Counted from the stretch's first letter, positions 9,022-18,346 are shown. The stretch: 64,000 nucleotides of DNA from Verrucomicrobiota bacterium (GCA_037139415.1 JBAXGN010000003.1:21255-85254); one strand, 5' to 3'. The notes: generated by a model not told the origin, from the letters alone. Program-made: numbers and translations.

Positions 9022-10821
9022 TCACGGCACCCAGCGCAGCCGATAAAATTGACGCGATTGGATATCACCATCCGGCACCACAATATCCACCGTGCCGGAT
9101 TCGTTGTTCACCCCCGACAGGTTCACCCAGTCAATGAGGTTGGTGCTGCCATCCAGGTAATACGTACAACCGGGAATGCCCGTCAGGGTGAATTGGATCC
9201 CGGTGGCGGGATCATGAGCGGTGACATCCAAACGCGGCGGCGCGGGCGGAGTGATGACTTTGAGTGCCGTGACTGCACTGGTGCTGCTCACCGCGTTGTT
9301 GACCACCAGGGAATACTTTCCGCTATTGTCGGGTGTCACATTGCTCAACAAGAAAGTATAGGCGGTCGCACCGGGAATATCCAGCCCGTTGAATTGCCAT
9401 TGGATGACGGGGGCGTCACCCGCGATGCCGGCAGTCAGGAGCACATTGGTGCCCTGGACCACCATCTGGTTGGTGGTAATGCTGGTGATGCTCAACGGCA
9501 CCAGCACGGTCAGCGGCGCGGTGGCGCTGGTAAAATCACCCATCGGACCCGTGACATAGACCGAGTAATTGCCGCTATCCGGCGGCATAACGCCCGTCAG
9601 GGTCAAGGTGCCACTGGTGGCCCCCGAGATGCGTCCACCATCAACCAGGCTGATGCCGCCCTTGCGCCATTGGTAACTGAACGGCCCGGAGCCGCCAGCC
9701 GTCACCGACAAGGTCACCACGCTTCCGGCCGCCACAACCGGGCGCGCGGGCAGGACCGAGACATGGTTAAAGGAATCCAGGCCAAACACCTCCACCCGCC
9801 CATTGTTTGGTGCGGCGACAAATAGGCGGCCATACCCATCCAAGGCCACGGAGGTGGGCGTGGCGAGCTGCCCAACGCCATCGCCCAGCGCGCCGATTTT
9901 GGAAAGATACACGCCCTGCGAATCAAATACGCGCACAATGCTTTGAAAGGAATCCGCCACATAGAGACGGCCTTGGGCATCGCCCGTGATGCCCTGCGAC
10001 CTGCCGCCGGCCGCGCCCAACCCCATGCCCCCGAGCGGTGTCACCAGGGAAAAGGCCCGCAGTAATCCGCCATTGCGATCAAAGACCTGCACCTGATCAT
10101 TGTTCTGATCCACGACAAACAGTTCCCCAATGGCACTCACAAACACGCCCGTCGGAAAATCAAATACTGCGGCATTGGTCCCCTGCCCGCCCAATTGGAA
10201 GACGAACTTGCCATCGCGATATGCCTTGATGGCATTTGCCGGACTGTCCGCCACATACAGGATATCGCCGCCAGGTGCCGCGTCTATGGCAAGATGATTG
10301 GGCATGGCAAATTCAGTGTCACCAACCCCCACTTTATAGAGCAGATTCCACTGGGCATCAAAAACGCTGACGCTGCCGGTCTGCATTTCGCCCACGAAAA
10401 TGCGCCCATTGCCATCCACGGCAATGCCCAGCGGTTTCTGAAAACCCGATTTGACCGCCGTGACCTGACCAAACCCATTAAACACAACCACCCGCCCAGC
10501 TTTACTATCGGTGACATACAGGTTGCCAGCGGCATCCACCGCCAACCGCGTGGGCACCACCACTTGCTCGGTGTACGCACCCAGCGCAGTCGCGACGGGT
10601 GAAGCGGCTTGGGCCAAGGTCACGGACAAGCCACATACGATGGCCAGCACAGCGATATTTGTAGCCGTCGAGGTAAGGAGACGGAACGCGGCGATTGCGG
10701 ATTGCGGATTGCGGATTGCGGAATGGTCTATCTCCTTACAACGGACAGGCAAATCAAGCCCGCCGTGAAACATGCGGGCGGATTGCGCCAAGCGAATGAC
10801 ACATTGATACAATGCTTTCAT
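9022..10821 (-). CDS. Secreted NHL-repeat beta-propeller with Ig-like domains and 'FYR' C-terminus
   Basis: A 599-residue exported protein, last gene of the cytochrome operon; its ATG overlaps the radical SAM stop (ATGA). The apparent signal peptide (NIAVLAIVCGLSVTLAQA) lies at residues ~56-74. It is pushed inward by an in-frame palindromic repeat encoding HSAIRNPQSAI and LLTSTAT (residues ~25-54). NHL repeats follow (LAVDAAGNLYVTD, IAVDGNGRIFVGE and others; at least five, to residue ~340), then two Ig-like domains (~350-510). The ending is G-C-T-Y-Y-L-D-G-S-T-N-L then SRQFYRLRWVP. Extracellular binding or scaffolding is likely; no enzyme motif is seen. Confidence 0.75.
   Translation of the reverse strand: MKALYQCVIRLAQSARMFHGGLDLPVRCKEIDHSAIRNPQSAIAAFRLLTSTATNIAVLAIVCGLSVTLAQAASPVATALGAYTEQVVVPTRLAVDAAGNLYVTDSKAGRVVVFNGFGQVTAVKSGFQKPLGIAVDGNGRIFVGEMQTGSVSVFDAQWNLLYKVGVGDTEFAMPNHLAIDAAPGGDILYVADSPANAIKAYRDGKFVFQLGGQGTNAAVFDFPTGVFVSAIGELFVVDQNNDQVQVFDRNGGLLRAFSLVTPLGGMGLGAAGGRSQGITGDAQGRLYVADSFQSIVRVFDSQGVYLSKIGALGDGVGQLATPTSVALDGYGRLFVAAPNNGRVEVFGLDSFNHVSVLPARPVVAAGSVVTLSVTAGGSGPFSYQWRKGGISLVDGGRISGATSGTLTLTGVMPPDSGNYSVYVTGPMGDFTSATAPLTVLVPLSITSITTNQMVVQGTNVLLTAGIAGDAPVIQWQFNGLDIPGATAYTFLLSNVTPDNSGKYSLVVNNAVSSTSAVTALKVITPPAPPRLDVTAHDPATGIQFTLTGIPGCTYYLDGSTNLIDWVNLSGVNNESGTVDIVVPDGDIQSRQFYRLRWVP
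10661..10750. repeat. Palindromic element with ATTGCGG core, copy 1
   Basis: The left arm GTAGCCGTCGAGGTAAGGAG starts at 10661. A core of about four tandem ATTGCGG heptamers follows (~10693-10722), then a degenerate right arm (TCTCCTTAC and onwards, ~10727-10750). It lies inside the N-terminal coding region of the NHL/Ig gene, in frame. Copy 3 at 13778 has the same arms with a nearly perfect palindrome. Confidence 0.8.
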
Positions 10822-12335
10822 GTTATTGCTCCTGCGTTAAGGGGGATTGAACTGATGACCGCCAGTTCCGGAGACATCGGATGTTTCATCGCTGCTGCCG
10901 GTGTTTCGGCCATCCCTGAAGGGTGTCCCAACCCGGCCATTTGATCGCGCAGATACGAATGTTCCATCAGCAGTTTCATGAGGGTTTTCATGAACTCCTG
11001 CTTCCATGGCGGCATGGTATGCATACGCCGCATCTTGTTCTGGTAAAACTCGCGGAACCCGCTGAAAAGCTGCTCGCGCACTTCATCAAGGGTCATGGCG
11101 ACCGGCTTAATCACGGGTTCCACCAGGTTGTATTTCCGGTAATCCCGCACGGCGATATGATCTTTGACGTCGTTATACAGATCGGCATAGGGCCACGGTG
11201 TGATGGCGAGAAAAAACGCCATATCCGGATCAAAGAACTTGGCGAGTTCCACCGTGCGCTGCATGTCCGCCGTGGTTTCATCCGGCATGCCCATGACAAA
11301 GGAAGTTTCCGAAATCATCTCGTGCTGGTTGATCAACTCGATGGCGCGCTTGCCCTGCTCGACCTTGGCGTCCTTCTTGAACAGGTCCAGCGTAGCCTGG
11401 TTGACGGATTCCACGCCCACATAGATATGCTCGATGCCTGCCTTGCGATAGCGCGGCAACAGGTCGGCGTCGCGCAGAATATCGTCCACCCGGGTTTCCA
11501 ACAGCAGCGCCGTGCCCAGGTTGCGCTCAATCAGCAGGTCCAGGATTTTGCTCCAGCGCACCGGGTCCAGGGAGGGGATTTCATCGGCGAGCATGACCAC
11601 ATCCACACCGTGCGTATCGCGCAGCATCTCCAATTGGTTGACGAACCGTTCCGCGGAAACCGCCCGCCAGGATTCCTTCCAGAAAAGGCGCTGGGAACAA
11701 AACGAACAATGCTGCTTGCAGCCGCGCGAGGAGGAAACGACGGCAAGCGTGCTGCCGGGTTTGGGCCGATAACTGTATTCCTTCCACGGCACGAGATTCC
11801 AGGATGGTTCGAGCGCATCCAGATCGGTGATAAAGAGGCGGGGGGGAGTCGTCACAATCCGGTCGCCCTCCCGATAAGCAATGCCTGGCACGCGACTGAG
11901 GCTGGCATCCGCCTGCCAGGCCCGCATCAGGTCCACCGAGGTCTCCTCGCCTTCCGCCCGCACCACTACATCCACCTCCGGATGTTCGCGCAGGATTTCC
12001 TCATACATGAAGTGGGGATGGGTATTACCCAGCACGGTCAGTACTTGCGGCAATTCTTCCTTGGCGACGCGGCAAACTTCCATGCCATCCACCACCGTGG
12101 CGGTGATGCAGGAAACAAACACGGCATTCGGCTGTTCACGGCGGATCGTTTCGCGCACTTGTTCCAACGTGTCGAACCGGGTCATGGCATCATACAGCGC
12201 CACGCCAAAACCCGCGCGTTGAAGCGCCCCGCCCACATACAGCAGCCCCAACGGCAGCCACGACCCAGCCGACTCCACCACTCCCGAGTGGTAGGGCGGC
12301 GTCACTAGCAAAATTTCAGGGCGTGGTTTCATCAT
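10818..12335 (-). CDS. B12-binding-domain radical SAM protein (BchE-like)
   Basis: A 505-residue cytoplasmic enzyme. Residues ~1-140 form a B12-binding-like Rossmann domain (EILLVTPPYHSGVVES, LGNTHPHFMYEEIL). The radical SAM core follows with the C-x3-C-x2-C cluster site SRGCKQHCSFCSQ and a GVESVNQ strand. The layout resembles Mg-protoporphyrin monomethyl ester cyclase (BchE) and hopanoid or other B12-radical SAM methylases. The start ATG overlaps the CcsA stop, and its own stop overlaps the next ATG, so it is embedded in the cytochrome maturation operon. A role in modifying haem, a quinone or a peptide is plausible, but the substrate cannot be read from sequence. Confidence 0.82.
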   Translation of the reverse strand: MMKPRPEILLVTPPYHSGVVESAGSWLPLGLLYVGGALQRAGFGVALYDAMTRFDTLEQVRETIRREQPNAVFVSCITATVVDGMEVCRVAKEELPQVLTVLGNTHPHFMYEEILREHPEVDVVVRAEGEETSVDLMRAWQADASLSRVPGIAYREGDRIVTTPPRLFITDLDALEPSWNLVPWKEYSYRPKPGSTLAVVSSSRGCKQHCSFCSQRLFWKESWRAVSAERFVNQLEMLRDTHGVDVVMLADEIPSLDPVRWSKILDLLIERNLGTALLLETRVDDILRDADLLPRYRKAGIEHIYVGVESVNQATLDLFKKDAKVEQGKRAIELINQHEMISETSFVMGMPDETTADMQRTVELAKFFDPDMAFFLAITPWPYADLYNDVKDHIAVRDYRKYNLVEPVIKPVAMTLDEVREQLFSGFREFYQNKMRRMHTMPPWKQEFMKTLMKLLMEHSYLRDQMAGLGHPSGMAETPAAAMKHPMSPELAVISSIPLNAGAIT

Positions 12336-13225
12336 TGGAAATAGGCCGAATGCATGGACGGAAAAACAAATGGGAAAATCAACACGGTCAGCACCGAAAG
12401 CACAAAGCACGAAATCGTACCCCAGGCCAGCGTGGCCGGTTTCAGGCGGAAAAACAATCGGGCATGCAACAAAATGGCGTAGGCCAGCCAGGTCACCAGC
12501 GACCAGGTTTCAATCGGGTCCCATCCCCAGTAGCGCCCCCAACTCTGGTTGGCCCAGATGGCGCCGGCACCAATCGTAGTTGTCCAGAAAACAAAGCCGA
12601 AACCGATGAATCGTACCGTGTACGCCTCGACGACATCCGGCGCGGGCAGACGATCCAGCCAGCGGCCTGAAGCGCCCTTGAGTTTCCTTAATAGCACAAT
12701 GGCGGAAGCCATGGAGAGAATGAACGCCCCTACCGCCAGTTTGTTAAAAATGACATGGAACACGAGCCACAGCGAGCGCAGCGTGGGCGGCAGGTTGCGC
12801 GCCTCTGGATTGGTGAATAGGCCCAAGCCCACCATCAGGATGGAGACCGGCAAGGCCAGCAGGGCGAGCGGAGCCCAATTGGGTTTGCGCCAGACAAACA
12901 GGAGCAACATCACAATCGTGATCCAGGCATTGGAGGAGAGCACCTCGTACTTGAGCATGTACGGGCCATGGCCCACATGGATATAGCGCAGAACCAGCGC
13001 CACCGAATGCATCGCCAAGCCGGCCACGGTCACCCAAAGCGCCCCCTGAATTGCGGATTGCGGATTGCGGATTGCAGAATCAGGCTCTGGATTTGAGGAT
13101 GTCGAACTGACTATTTGTTTCGGCAGACCGCCGAAAAACAGGGCGTACGCAAACCCGACGGTTGCGGCAATGTACAACGCCACAGCCGACCAATGACAGA
13201 CAGTTTCCCACGCAAACGGGCTCAT
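12332..13225 (-). CDS. ccsA: Cytochrome c biogenesis protein CcsA/CcmC-like
   Basis: A 297-residue polytopic membrane protein of system II (Ccs) cytochrome c maturation, which moves haem across the membrane to the CXXCH ligation site. The diagnostic Trp-rich loop WGRYWGWDPIETWSLVTW is near the C-terminus, and conserved His residues flank it (FHVIFNKLAV, LLHARLFF). The start MSPFAWETVCHW at 13225 overlaps the ResB-like stop by ATGA; an upstream TTG is unlikely. An SAIRNPQSAI heptamer repeat (residues ~49-58) is inserted in the first periplasmic or cytoplasmic loop without breaking the frame. It operates with the upstream ResB-like protein for the many cytochromes in this locus. Confidence 0.88.
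   Translation of the reverse strand: MSPFAWETVCHWSAVALYIAATVGFAYALFFGGLPKQIVSSTSSNPEPDSAIRNPQSAIQGALWVTVAGLAMHSVALVLRYIHVGHGPYMLKYEVLSSNAWITIVMLLLFVWRKPNWAPLALLALPVSILMVGLGLFTNPEARNLPPTLRSLWLVFHVIFNKLAVGAFILSMASAIVLLRKLKGASGRWLDRLPAPDVVEAYTVRFIGFGFVFWTTTIGAGAIWANQSWGRYWGWDPIETWSLVTWLAYAILLHARLFFRLKPATLAWGTISCFVLSVLTVLIFPFVFPSMHSAYFQ
13050..13080. repeat. ATTGCGG heptamer run, copy 2 (core only)
   Basis: About four tandem ATTGCGG units, the last degenerate, lie inside the ccsA-like gene, without the long inverted arms seen in copies 1 and 3. The array keeps the reading frame and encodes SAIRNPQSAI. Confidence 0.75.
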
Positions 13226-15249
13226 GGTTTGGCTCCCTCCTTTGCGTTGGTTGGTCCCGCCATGCCATGCAGGGCGGCGCGATCCGCAATCCAAGGGGTC
13301 TGCTTGCGGCTAACCTGCGGCGGGGTGGTGAACTTGATCTCGTCCACCATCCAAGCCTTATCAATTTTCTTAAAAATATACAGCATCTCGTAGTTATCCA
13401 GGGAAGCTTCACCCACTTGTTGCCCGCTGCCAATTTTTAAATCGCGATAATGCCATCGCTCTTTGGTGCGGACACGCAGTTCATCCTTCGCCTTGGACAC
13501 CTCGATCACTTCCAGCGCCAACAGACGGGAATCCAGCGTGATGCCCAAATCCAGCCGAACGCCGATCAAGCCGGTTAGCTTCTTGCCTTCATTGGGTCCC
13601 ACCACCGGGTCCACCAGCTTGATGTCGCCCCGGCGATAGGCCTCGGAGACTACTTGATTGTAGCGTTCCACTAGTTGGCGCGCCTCGGCCAGATCATGGT
13701 TCTGGCAACCGGTCTGGCCAAACAAACAGAGCGCCAGCAAAAGCCAGCCGGCTAATCCGCATTTCTCACCCACCTTCGTAGCCGTCGAAGCAAGGAGACC
13801 GGAAATTGCGGATTGCGGATTGCGGATTGCGGAATGTTCCGTCTCCTTACCTCGACGGCTACATGGAACCGGCGATTCAAGCTGAGGATGAGCAATGGCT
13901 GGCTGTGGGAGAGAACCACCATTCTCCCGCACCAATTGTTCAAAACGTTCCCGGAATAGCGGAGCGAAACGCTGTGGCTTCAAGGCGATGAATACCCGCT
14001 CCCGCTCACCCACGGGAGTGATCATCACACAACCATCTACTTTGATGATCATGAATATCATGGCGGCACCCGCCATAACCAGGACAAAGCCGGCATAGGC
14101 CAGCCACAACGCCGCGTCATGACTGCCGCGCAACCGCGCCCAAAGAGGTGTGCCGTGCAATACCAGTTTTACGCCGTCTGCAAGCACGCAGGTTTGGCCT
14201 ACGCGGGCATCTCCGAGATAAAGTAGTGCTTGATCACGCATCACCCGCACTTCCAGCACCGATGACGGATGACCGGCGTCATCCATCTGTCCGCGCAAAT
14301 GGGCACAGAGGCCATTGGGACCCGCAACCGACGCGACAAAACCGCTGTTTCCCTGTTCCGTCAGCAATACACTCTGAAAAATTGGATCATGGCCTTGGTT
14401 TCGCCATTCCAGCAAGGCAGCAGGCCCAAAATCCGCCGCCAAAAAAAGCCGTTCCCCTGAGAGATGCAAATCCTGATTGACCGCCACCTCCACAGATTGG
14501 GTTCGGCCACCCCCTGGCATATCCAGAATCACTTTAAGTTCGCGTAAATCGCCATCTTCGTAGCGTCTTGCCTTGACCGTCTTCAGGATGATCGGCTGAT
14601 CCAGGCAGACGGGCTTTCCCCAGACGCCGGGCCATTGGGCCGCCCAGGCCGAAGCCTGCGGTGCCAAGGTTTCGCCTTCCATCAAATCCACCACCGCGTC
14701 CGCCCCAAATAAAGCACGCCAGGCACCAGCGGTGATGACCAGCAATAGGCCCAGATGAAACACTGCGGAACCTGCCAACCCCAGACGCTTTTCGCTCCAA
14801 ATATGAAGGCGAGTGATGGTTTCCCGTGTAGATGAGACCACCGGTCTTTCAAATTCCGCGACGAATGGCGCGGATTGAAAATGGGCCGGACTCAAGCGCA
14901 ACGACCATTGCGCCCATAATCGTTGAACTTGTTCCACCACGATGATCAATAGGGAACCCGAGAGCAACCCTGTCAGAACCAGAAACCAGACACTTCGGAA
15001 AATATGATCAAGCGCAAAAGTTTGCACCAGAGCCAGAACGAACGGCCCGCTTTCATGCAGACGAGCCAACTCTGCCGCAGTCGCGGTGCCCGCTTGTGGC
15101 AATACCGCGCCAATCACCCCAGCAAAGGCAATTCCCACCATCTCACCGAGGATGACTCTCGGCGATCTTAGGAGCTGTTTAACGGCGTTTGGCACAAGCG
15201 TGTTGTAGCGACGATATTGGAATCTACCAAGTCTCGTTGCCGGATCCAC
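13222..15249 (-). CDS. ResB-like cytochrome c biogenesis protein fused to a lipoprotein-like domain
   Basis: A single 675-codon frame with two parts. Residues 1-~450 are ResB-like: four membrane segments (MVGIAFAGVIGAVLP, SVWFLVLTGLLSG, AVFHLGLLLVITAGAWRAL, LAYAGFVLVMAGAAMIFMI) with a large periplasmic beta region, the CcsA partner in system II. Residues ~463-491 are the palindromic repeat (KETEHSAIRNPQSAI then LLASTAT). Residues ~493-675 look like a separate lipoprotein, with a hydrophobic segment GLAGWLLLALCLFGQTGCQ, then a helical domain ending WMVDEIKFTTPPQV. A GTG at 13773 could restart translation at that lipoprotein. The 5' end overlaps the 13-haem gene by 26 bases; the GTG start at 15249 is the best available. 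Confidence 0.7.
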   Translation of the reverse strand: MDPATRLGRFQYRRYNTLVPNAVKQLLRSPRVILGEMVGIAFAGVIGAVLPQAGTATAAELARLHESGPFVLALVQTFALDHIFRSVWFLVLTGLLSGSLLIIVVEQVQRLWAQWSLRLSPAHFQSAPFVAEFERPVVSSTRETITRLHIWSEKRLGLAGSAVFHLGLLLVITAGAWRALFGADAVVDLMEGETLAPQASAWAAQWPGVWGKPVCLDQPIILKTVKARRYEDGDLRELKVILDMPGGGRTQSVEVAVNQDLHLSGERLFLAADFGPAALLEWRNQGHDPIFQSVLLTEQGNSGFVASVAGPNGLCAHLRGQMDDAGHPSSVLEVRVMRDQALLYLGDARVGQTCVLADGVKLVLHGTPLWARLRGSHDAALWLAYAGFVLVMAGAAMIFMIIKVDGCVMITPVGERERVFIALKPQRFAPLFRERFEQLVRENGGSLPQPAIAHPQLESPVPCSRRGKETEHSAIRNPQSAISGLLASTATKVGEKCGLAGWLLLALCLFGQTGCQNHDLAEARQLVERYNQVVSEAYRRGDIKLVDPVVGPNEGKKLTGLIGVRLDLGITLDSRLLALEVIEVSKAKDELRVRTKERWHYRDLKIGSGQQVGEASLDNYEMLYIFKKIDKAWMVDEIKFTTPPQVSRKQTPWIADRAALHGMAGPTNAKEGAKP
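13778..13862. repeat. Palindromic element with ATTGCGG core, copy 3
   Basis: An 85-base near-perfect inverted repeat. The left arm is 13778-13804 (GTAGCCGTCGAAGCAAGGAG, then ACCGGAA) and the right arm is 13837-13862, whose complement reads GTAGCCGTCGAGGTAAGGAG then ACGGAA. Between them lie about four ATTGCGG heptamers. It joins the ResB-like and lipoprotein-like parts of the surrounding frame. Confidence 0.88.
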
Positions 15250-17773
15250 CAGAATGATGGCTACAGGTAGTTTTACAGTATCCGCTTTCCGGGTAAGAAT
15301 AGGAGGATTTTCTGAACTGCGTTATGTTTACATAACTGAGGTTATTGCTAAACGCATACCTGGCAGGCATGGAAGTAGTAGCGATGAGGCGCGACACTTT
15401 GCCGCCGTGCGGAATAACAATGTGACAGGAGTAACACCCGGCAACCGCGCCTTGATGGTTTCCATGACCACTAAAGCTGGTTCTGTCGTTGTGACAATTT
15501 GCACACCAACTTGAGGTGAAAGTGGTAGTATTGGGCCAGATACCGGGCCCGCGCAGCATGAACTGGGTCGCTGACCCATGCGGACCTTGAGCCGCAGTAG
15601 TAGCGCCATCGGTATTATGACAATCCGAGCACATCATGGTTTGCTGGCCAACATTATTGGTCCAAGGCGGCTTCATGGCTTGTATTTGCAGCCCTCTTTT
15701 CGATGGAGTACCCACCGGAATTGAATTTGAAAAATAGTCCAACCCAGCCACAACCGGATGCCCTGACATGTTGTAAGGACTAAATTCCTGCGCCAAATCG
15801 GTTCCCCCGGACATGGCATATCCCTGACCTGAGACGGTGGCACCCGCGTAAGGCGGGGTGATGGACAGACTGGTGGTACTGGCCACATTCGTAATGCGAT
15901 AGGCGGCAGCAGGGTTATTGGTGAGATAAATCCAAAGTCCCACCATGCCCGCGCCGTTCGTAGTACCCGTTCGCCACGTGGTTCCCGATCCAGTAACCAG
16001 AGTACTATTGGTCGTAAAGCTCACCGTGCCAATAGTGTACAATGGGGTAATGCCAGCGGGTGGCGTCGAGCCAAACGCATACGCGGTATGGCACTTGAAA
16101 CAAATTTGATACTCGTTGGTCGCTCCAAAAGTCGTACTGCTGCCCTTGGAGACGAATGCGTAGTTCGCCTGATTGGTCGCCTGCCAATTATTCGTCTTGG
16201 TAGAGTAATTATAATACACCCCGGAAACGCCTTTTAACGGATTACTCACCTGATTACGCGCGGACGTCGCGATGTTGGTATAGACATGCGCTCCAACTTG
16301 GGCGAGATGCGGGTTATGGCAATCCTCGCACTCGACCGAGCGATTCGCACGTCGCCATGGATCGGCATCGCCAACGGGATGATGCACCTTATCGCCAAAA
16401 TCGGTTTTGACATTCTTATTGGCCGGGCCATCGGTGTCGTGGCACGTGAAGCATACATTTTCTTCCACATCCACCAGAAGCTTGGGATAATGCGTTGCGG
16501 TATTCGTGGCGTTGGGCCAGCCATGCGGGGCATGACAATTCACGCAACTGGCCCGGTCGGCCGCGTTGCTGCGAGCCGGAAACGTACTGCCGTATTGCCC
16601 ACCGGGCCAAAGCAAGGCGGTGTTGGTCGTGACAAAGTGCGCATCGGGAGTAATCGTATCGGCCAGTTGATGGCATTCCAGGCACATCGTGGTGCTGTTG
16701 GTAATTCGCAATAAATCCCCGTCATTGGCCTGAGCCAAATGCATCATATGGCAGGTGAGACAACGGACGTTGCTAGTGGTCTTTTCCAGTGGCAAATTGG
16801 TGGTATATTTGTAATAGGCATTGGTCACGCCCTTCAATCCCACCGGATGCGAGCCCGAAACCGAGTTGGTAACGTTGCGAACGGCATGACAATCCACGCA
16901 CATTTGTTCCGTGTTATTCGCGATGCGCATGAAATGCCGGCCCGCCCCCGTATTCGTCCCAGCATAAGCGGGTGCCTTGGGATCAAACGGTGCGTTGGTC
17001 TGGCTGTGAACATCATGACATACCGAACAATGCACCAACCCGTTGCTCATCCGCATCCACAGCGCCGCATTGGTGGGATGCCGTAGATCAGCGCGCACAA
17101 ACAGGTACCACTTATCGCTTACCTGAAACGAGGTGCCCGTACCATTAGTACACAAAAGGCCCACCCCTTCATTCAAATAATTGCTCGCAGCCACCACCAC
17201 GTTGGAAGCCCCCAAGCCACCCGGCGTGGTGGTCCAATTAAACCTGGCCGCACCCACATTGCCGTTAGTGACAATGGTAATCGTATAGGTCTTGGCGTAG
17301 GCGCCCGTGTAGAGTCCGCTGGGCAGCAACTGTCCGGTGGAAGCCGTGACCGCCCCGCGCATAAACTGGAGACGCCCGGCTGCGCCGGAATCCCAGCGGT
17401 GCGAATCACCAGTCACGATGATATTGGTATCGGCAGGCAACCCGGGCCAAACCACCGCCTGATCGCTCGCGACCAGCACTTTATTAGAGGCGCTTCCCCC
17501 GTTGATATGGCAACTGGCGCAGAGGTTAAAAATGCCGGCATTTTTTAAGATGGCGCCATTCGGACTGCCATGGGAAATGTGGCAACCGGCGCAGTTGGTG
17601 CTGGTCAGATGCGGCGGGTCCGTCGCAAAAATTTCGGATGGCAGCAGCAGAACCAGCGCGAACAGGATGGCAAACGACATCCGGGAGAGCATTCTCCAAA
17701 ATAAAATGCCGCCCCTGGCCCCCTCGAACCATGGATATATGCGCCGACTGACGGCGGCGGCTACGAGCTTCAT
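15224..17773 (-). CDS. Exported 13-haem c-type cytochrome with inserted beta domains
   Basis: An 849-residue multihaem cytochrome for periplasmic or extracellular electron transfer. I count 13 CXXCH motifs: CAGCH, CASCH, CSVCH, CVDCH, CLTCH, CLECH, CVNCH, CFTCH, CEDCH, CFKCH, CSDCH, CANCH, CYSCH. A final CKTTCSHH is of unclear status. A hydrophobic export segment (SFAILFALVLLLPSEIFA) sits at residues 32-49; GGAGG lies about 6 bases before the ATG at 17773, supporting that start. Two haem-free insertions occur, between haems 2 and 3 (~120 residues) and between haems 10 and 11 (~577-651), the latter resembling a phage tail-fibre beta domain. First gene of the minus-strand operon; divergent from the Rrf2 cluster. 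Confidence 0.88.
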   Translation of the reverse strand: MKLVAAAVSRRIYPWFEGARGGILFWRMLSRMSFAILFALVLLLPSEIFATDPPHLTSTNCAGCHISHGSPNGAILKNAGIFNLCASCHINGGSASNKVLVASDQAVVWPGLPADTNIIVTGDSHRWDSGAAGRLQFMRGAVTASTGQLLPSGLYTGAYAKTYTITIVTNGNVGAARFNWTTTPGGLGASNVVVAASNYLNEGVGLLCTNGTGTSFQVSDKWYLFVRADLRHPTNAALWMRMSNGLVHCSVCHDVHSQTNAPFDPKAPAYAGTNTGAGRHFMRIANNTEQMCVDCHAVRNVTNSVSGSHPVGLKGVTNAYYKYTTNLPLEKTTSNVRCLTCHMMHLAQANDGDLLRITNSTTMCLECHQLADTITPDAHFVTTNTALLWPGGQYGSTFPARSNAADRASCVNCHAPHGWPNATNTATHYPKLLVDVEENVCFTCHDTDGPANKNVKTDFGDKVHHPVGDADPWRRANRSVECEDCHNPHLAQVGAHVYTNIATSARNQVSNPLKGVSGVYYNYSTKTNNWQATNQANYAFVSKGSSTTFGATNEYQICFKCHTAYAFGSTPPAGITPLYTIGTVSFTTNSTLVTGSGTTWRTGTTNGAGMVGLWIYLTNNPAAAYRITNVASTTSLSITPPYAGATVSGQGYAMSGGTDLAQEFSPYNMSGHPVVAGLDYFSNSIPVGTPSKRGLQIQAMKPPWTNNVGQQTMMCSDCHNTDGATTAAQGPHGSATQFMLRGPGIWPNTTTFTSSWCANCHNDRTSFSGHGNHQGAVAGCYSCHIVIPHGGKVSRLIATTSMPARYAFSNNLSYVNITQFRKSSYSYPESGYCKTTCSHHSGGSGNETW

Positions 17774-18346
17774 GGATAACCTCCGTTTATAATCAAGATA
17801 ATCATGTTCATGCTATGGCAGCGCCAGTCAACTTCGCAAAACCAAGCCGCCATCCGCAAACAAGGCGGCAAATAGGGGCAAATAACGGCGAGCACGCATA
17901 AAATATAACCTTGCCTGACGGCGCGGCAGAGCAGGTCGAACTCGTCTCATTTGACAACTATTCAAAAACATATCGGCGCAACGTAAAAACTTTTCGTCAA
18001 CGTGCTGACCCAATATACAAACTTTTCAGGAACATGCCAGCACAAATTCCATTTCAGCGTCATTTGAAAGCACGTTTCGCGCCAAAGAGTCAATTATCGG
18101 GAATGGATGCGTAAAATCGTGCCATGCCATTTATGATAAGTATTATTTATATGTACTATTATTGGAAAACCCAGCCACGCACTGTCTAAACGTGAGTCAG
18201 GAGACGGTATTCCAATCCACATACCAACCATCAGTATGGTCAGAACTCGTTGTTAATAAGCAGTATTCGAAAGTGTTCAGGGTTAGAGAAACGCATGAAA
18301 CGGAGTTTGATACCTGGCACGGCGATTGCTTTTCGCAATATTAGTT

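Noticed and set aside
10923..12308. 461-codon plus-strand frame opposite the radical SAM gene
   Set aside because: It is the shadow of a clear radical SAM gene and has His/Gln-rich composition typical of antisense frames.
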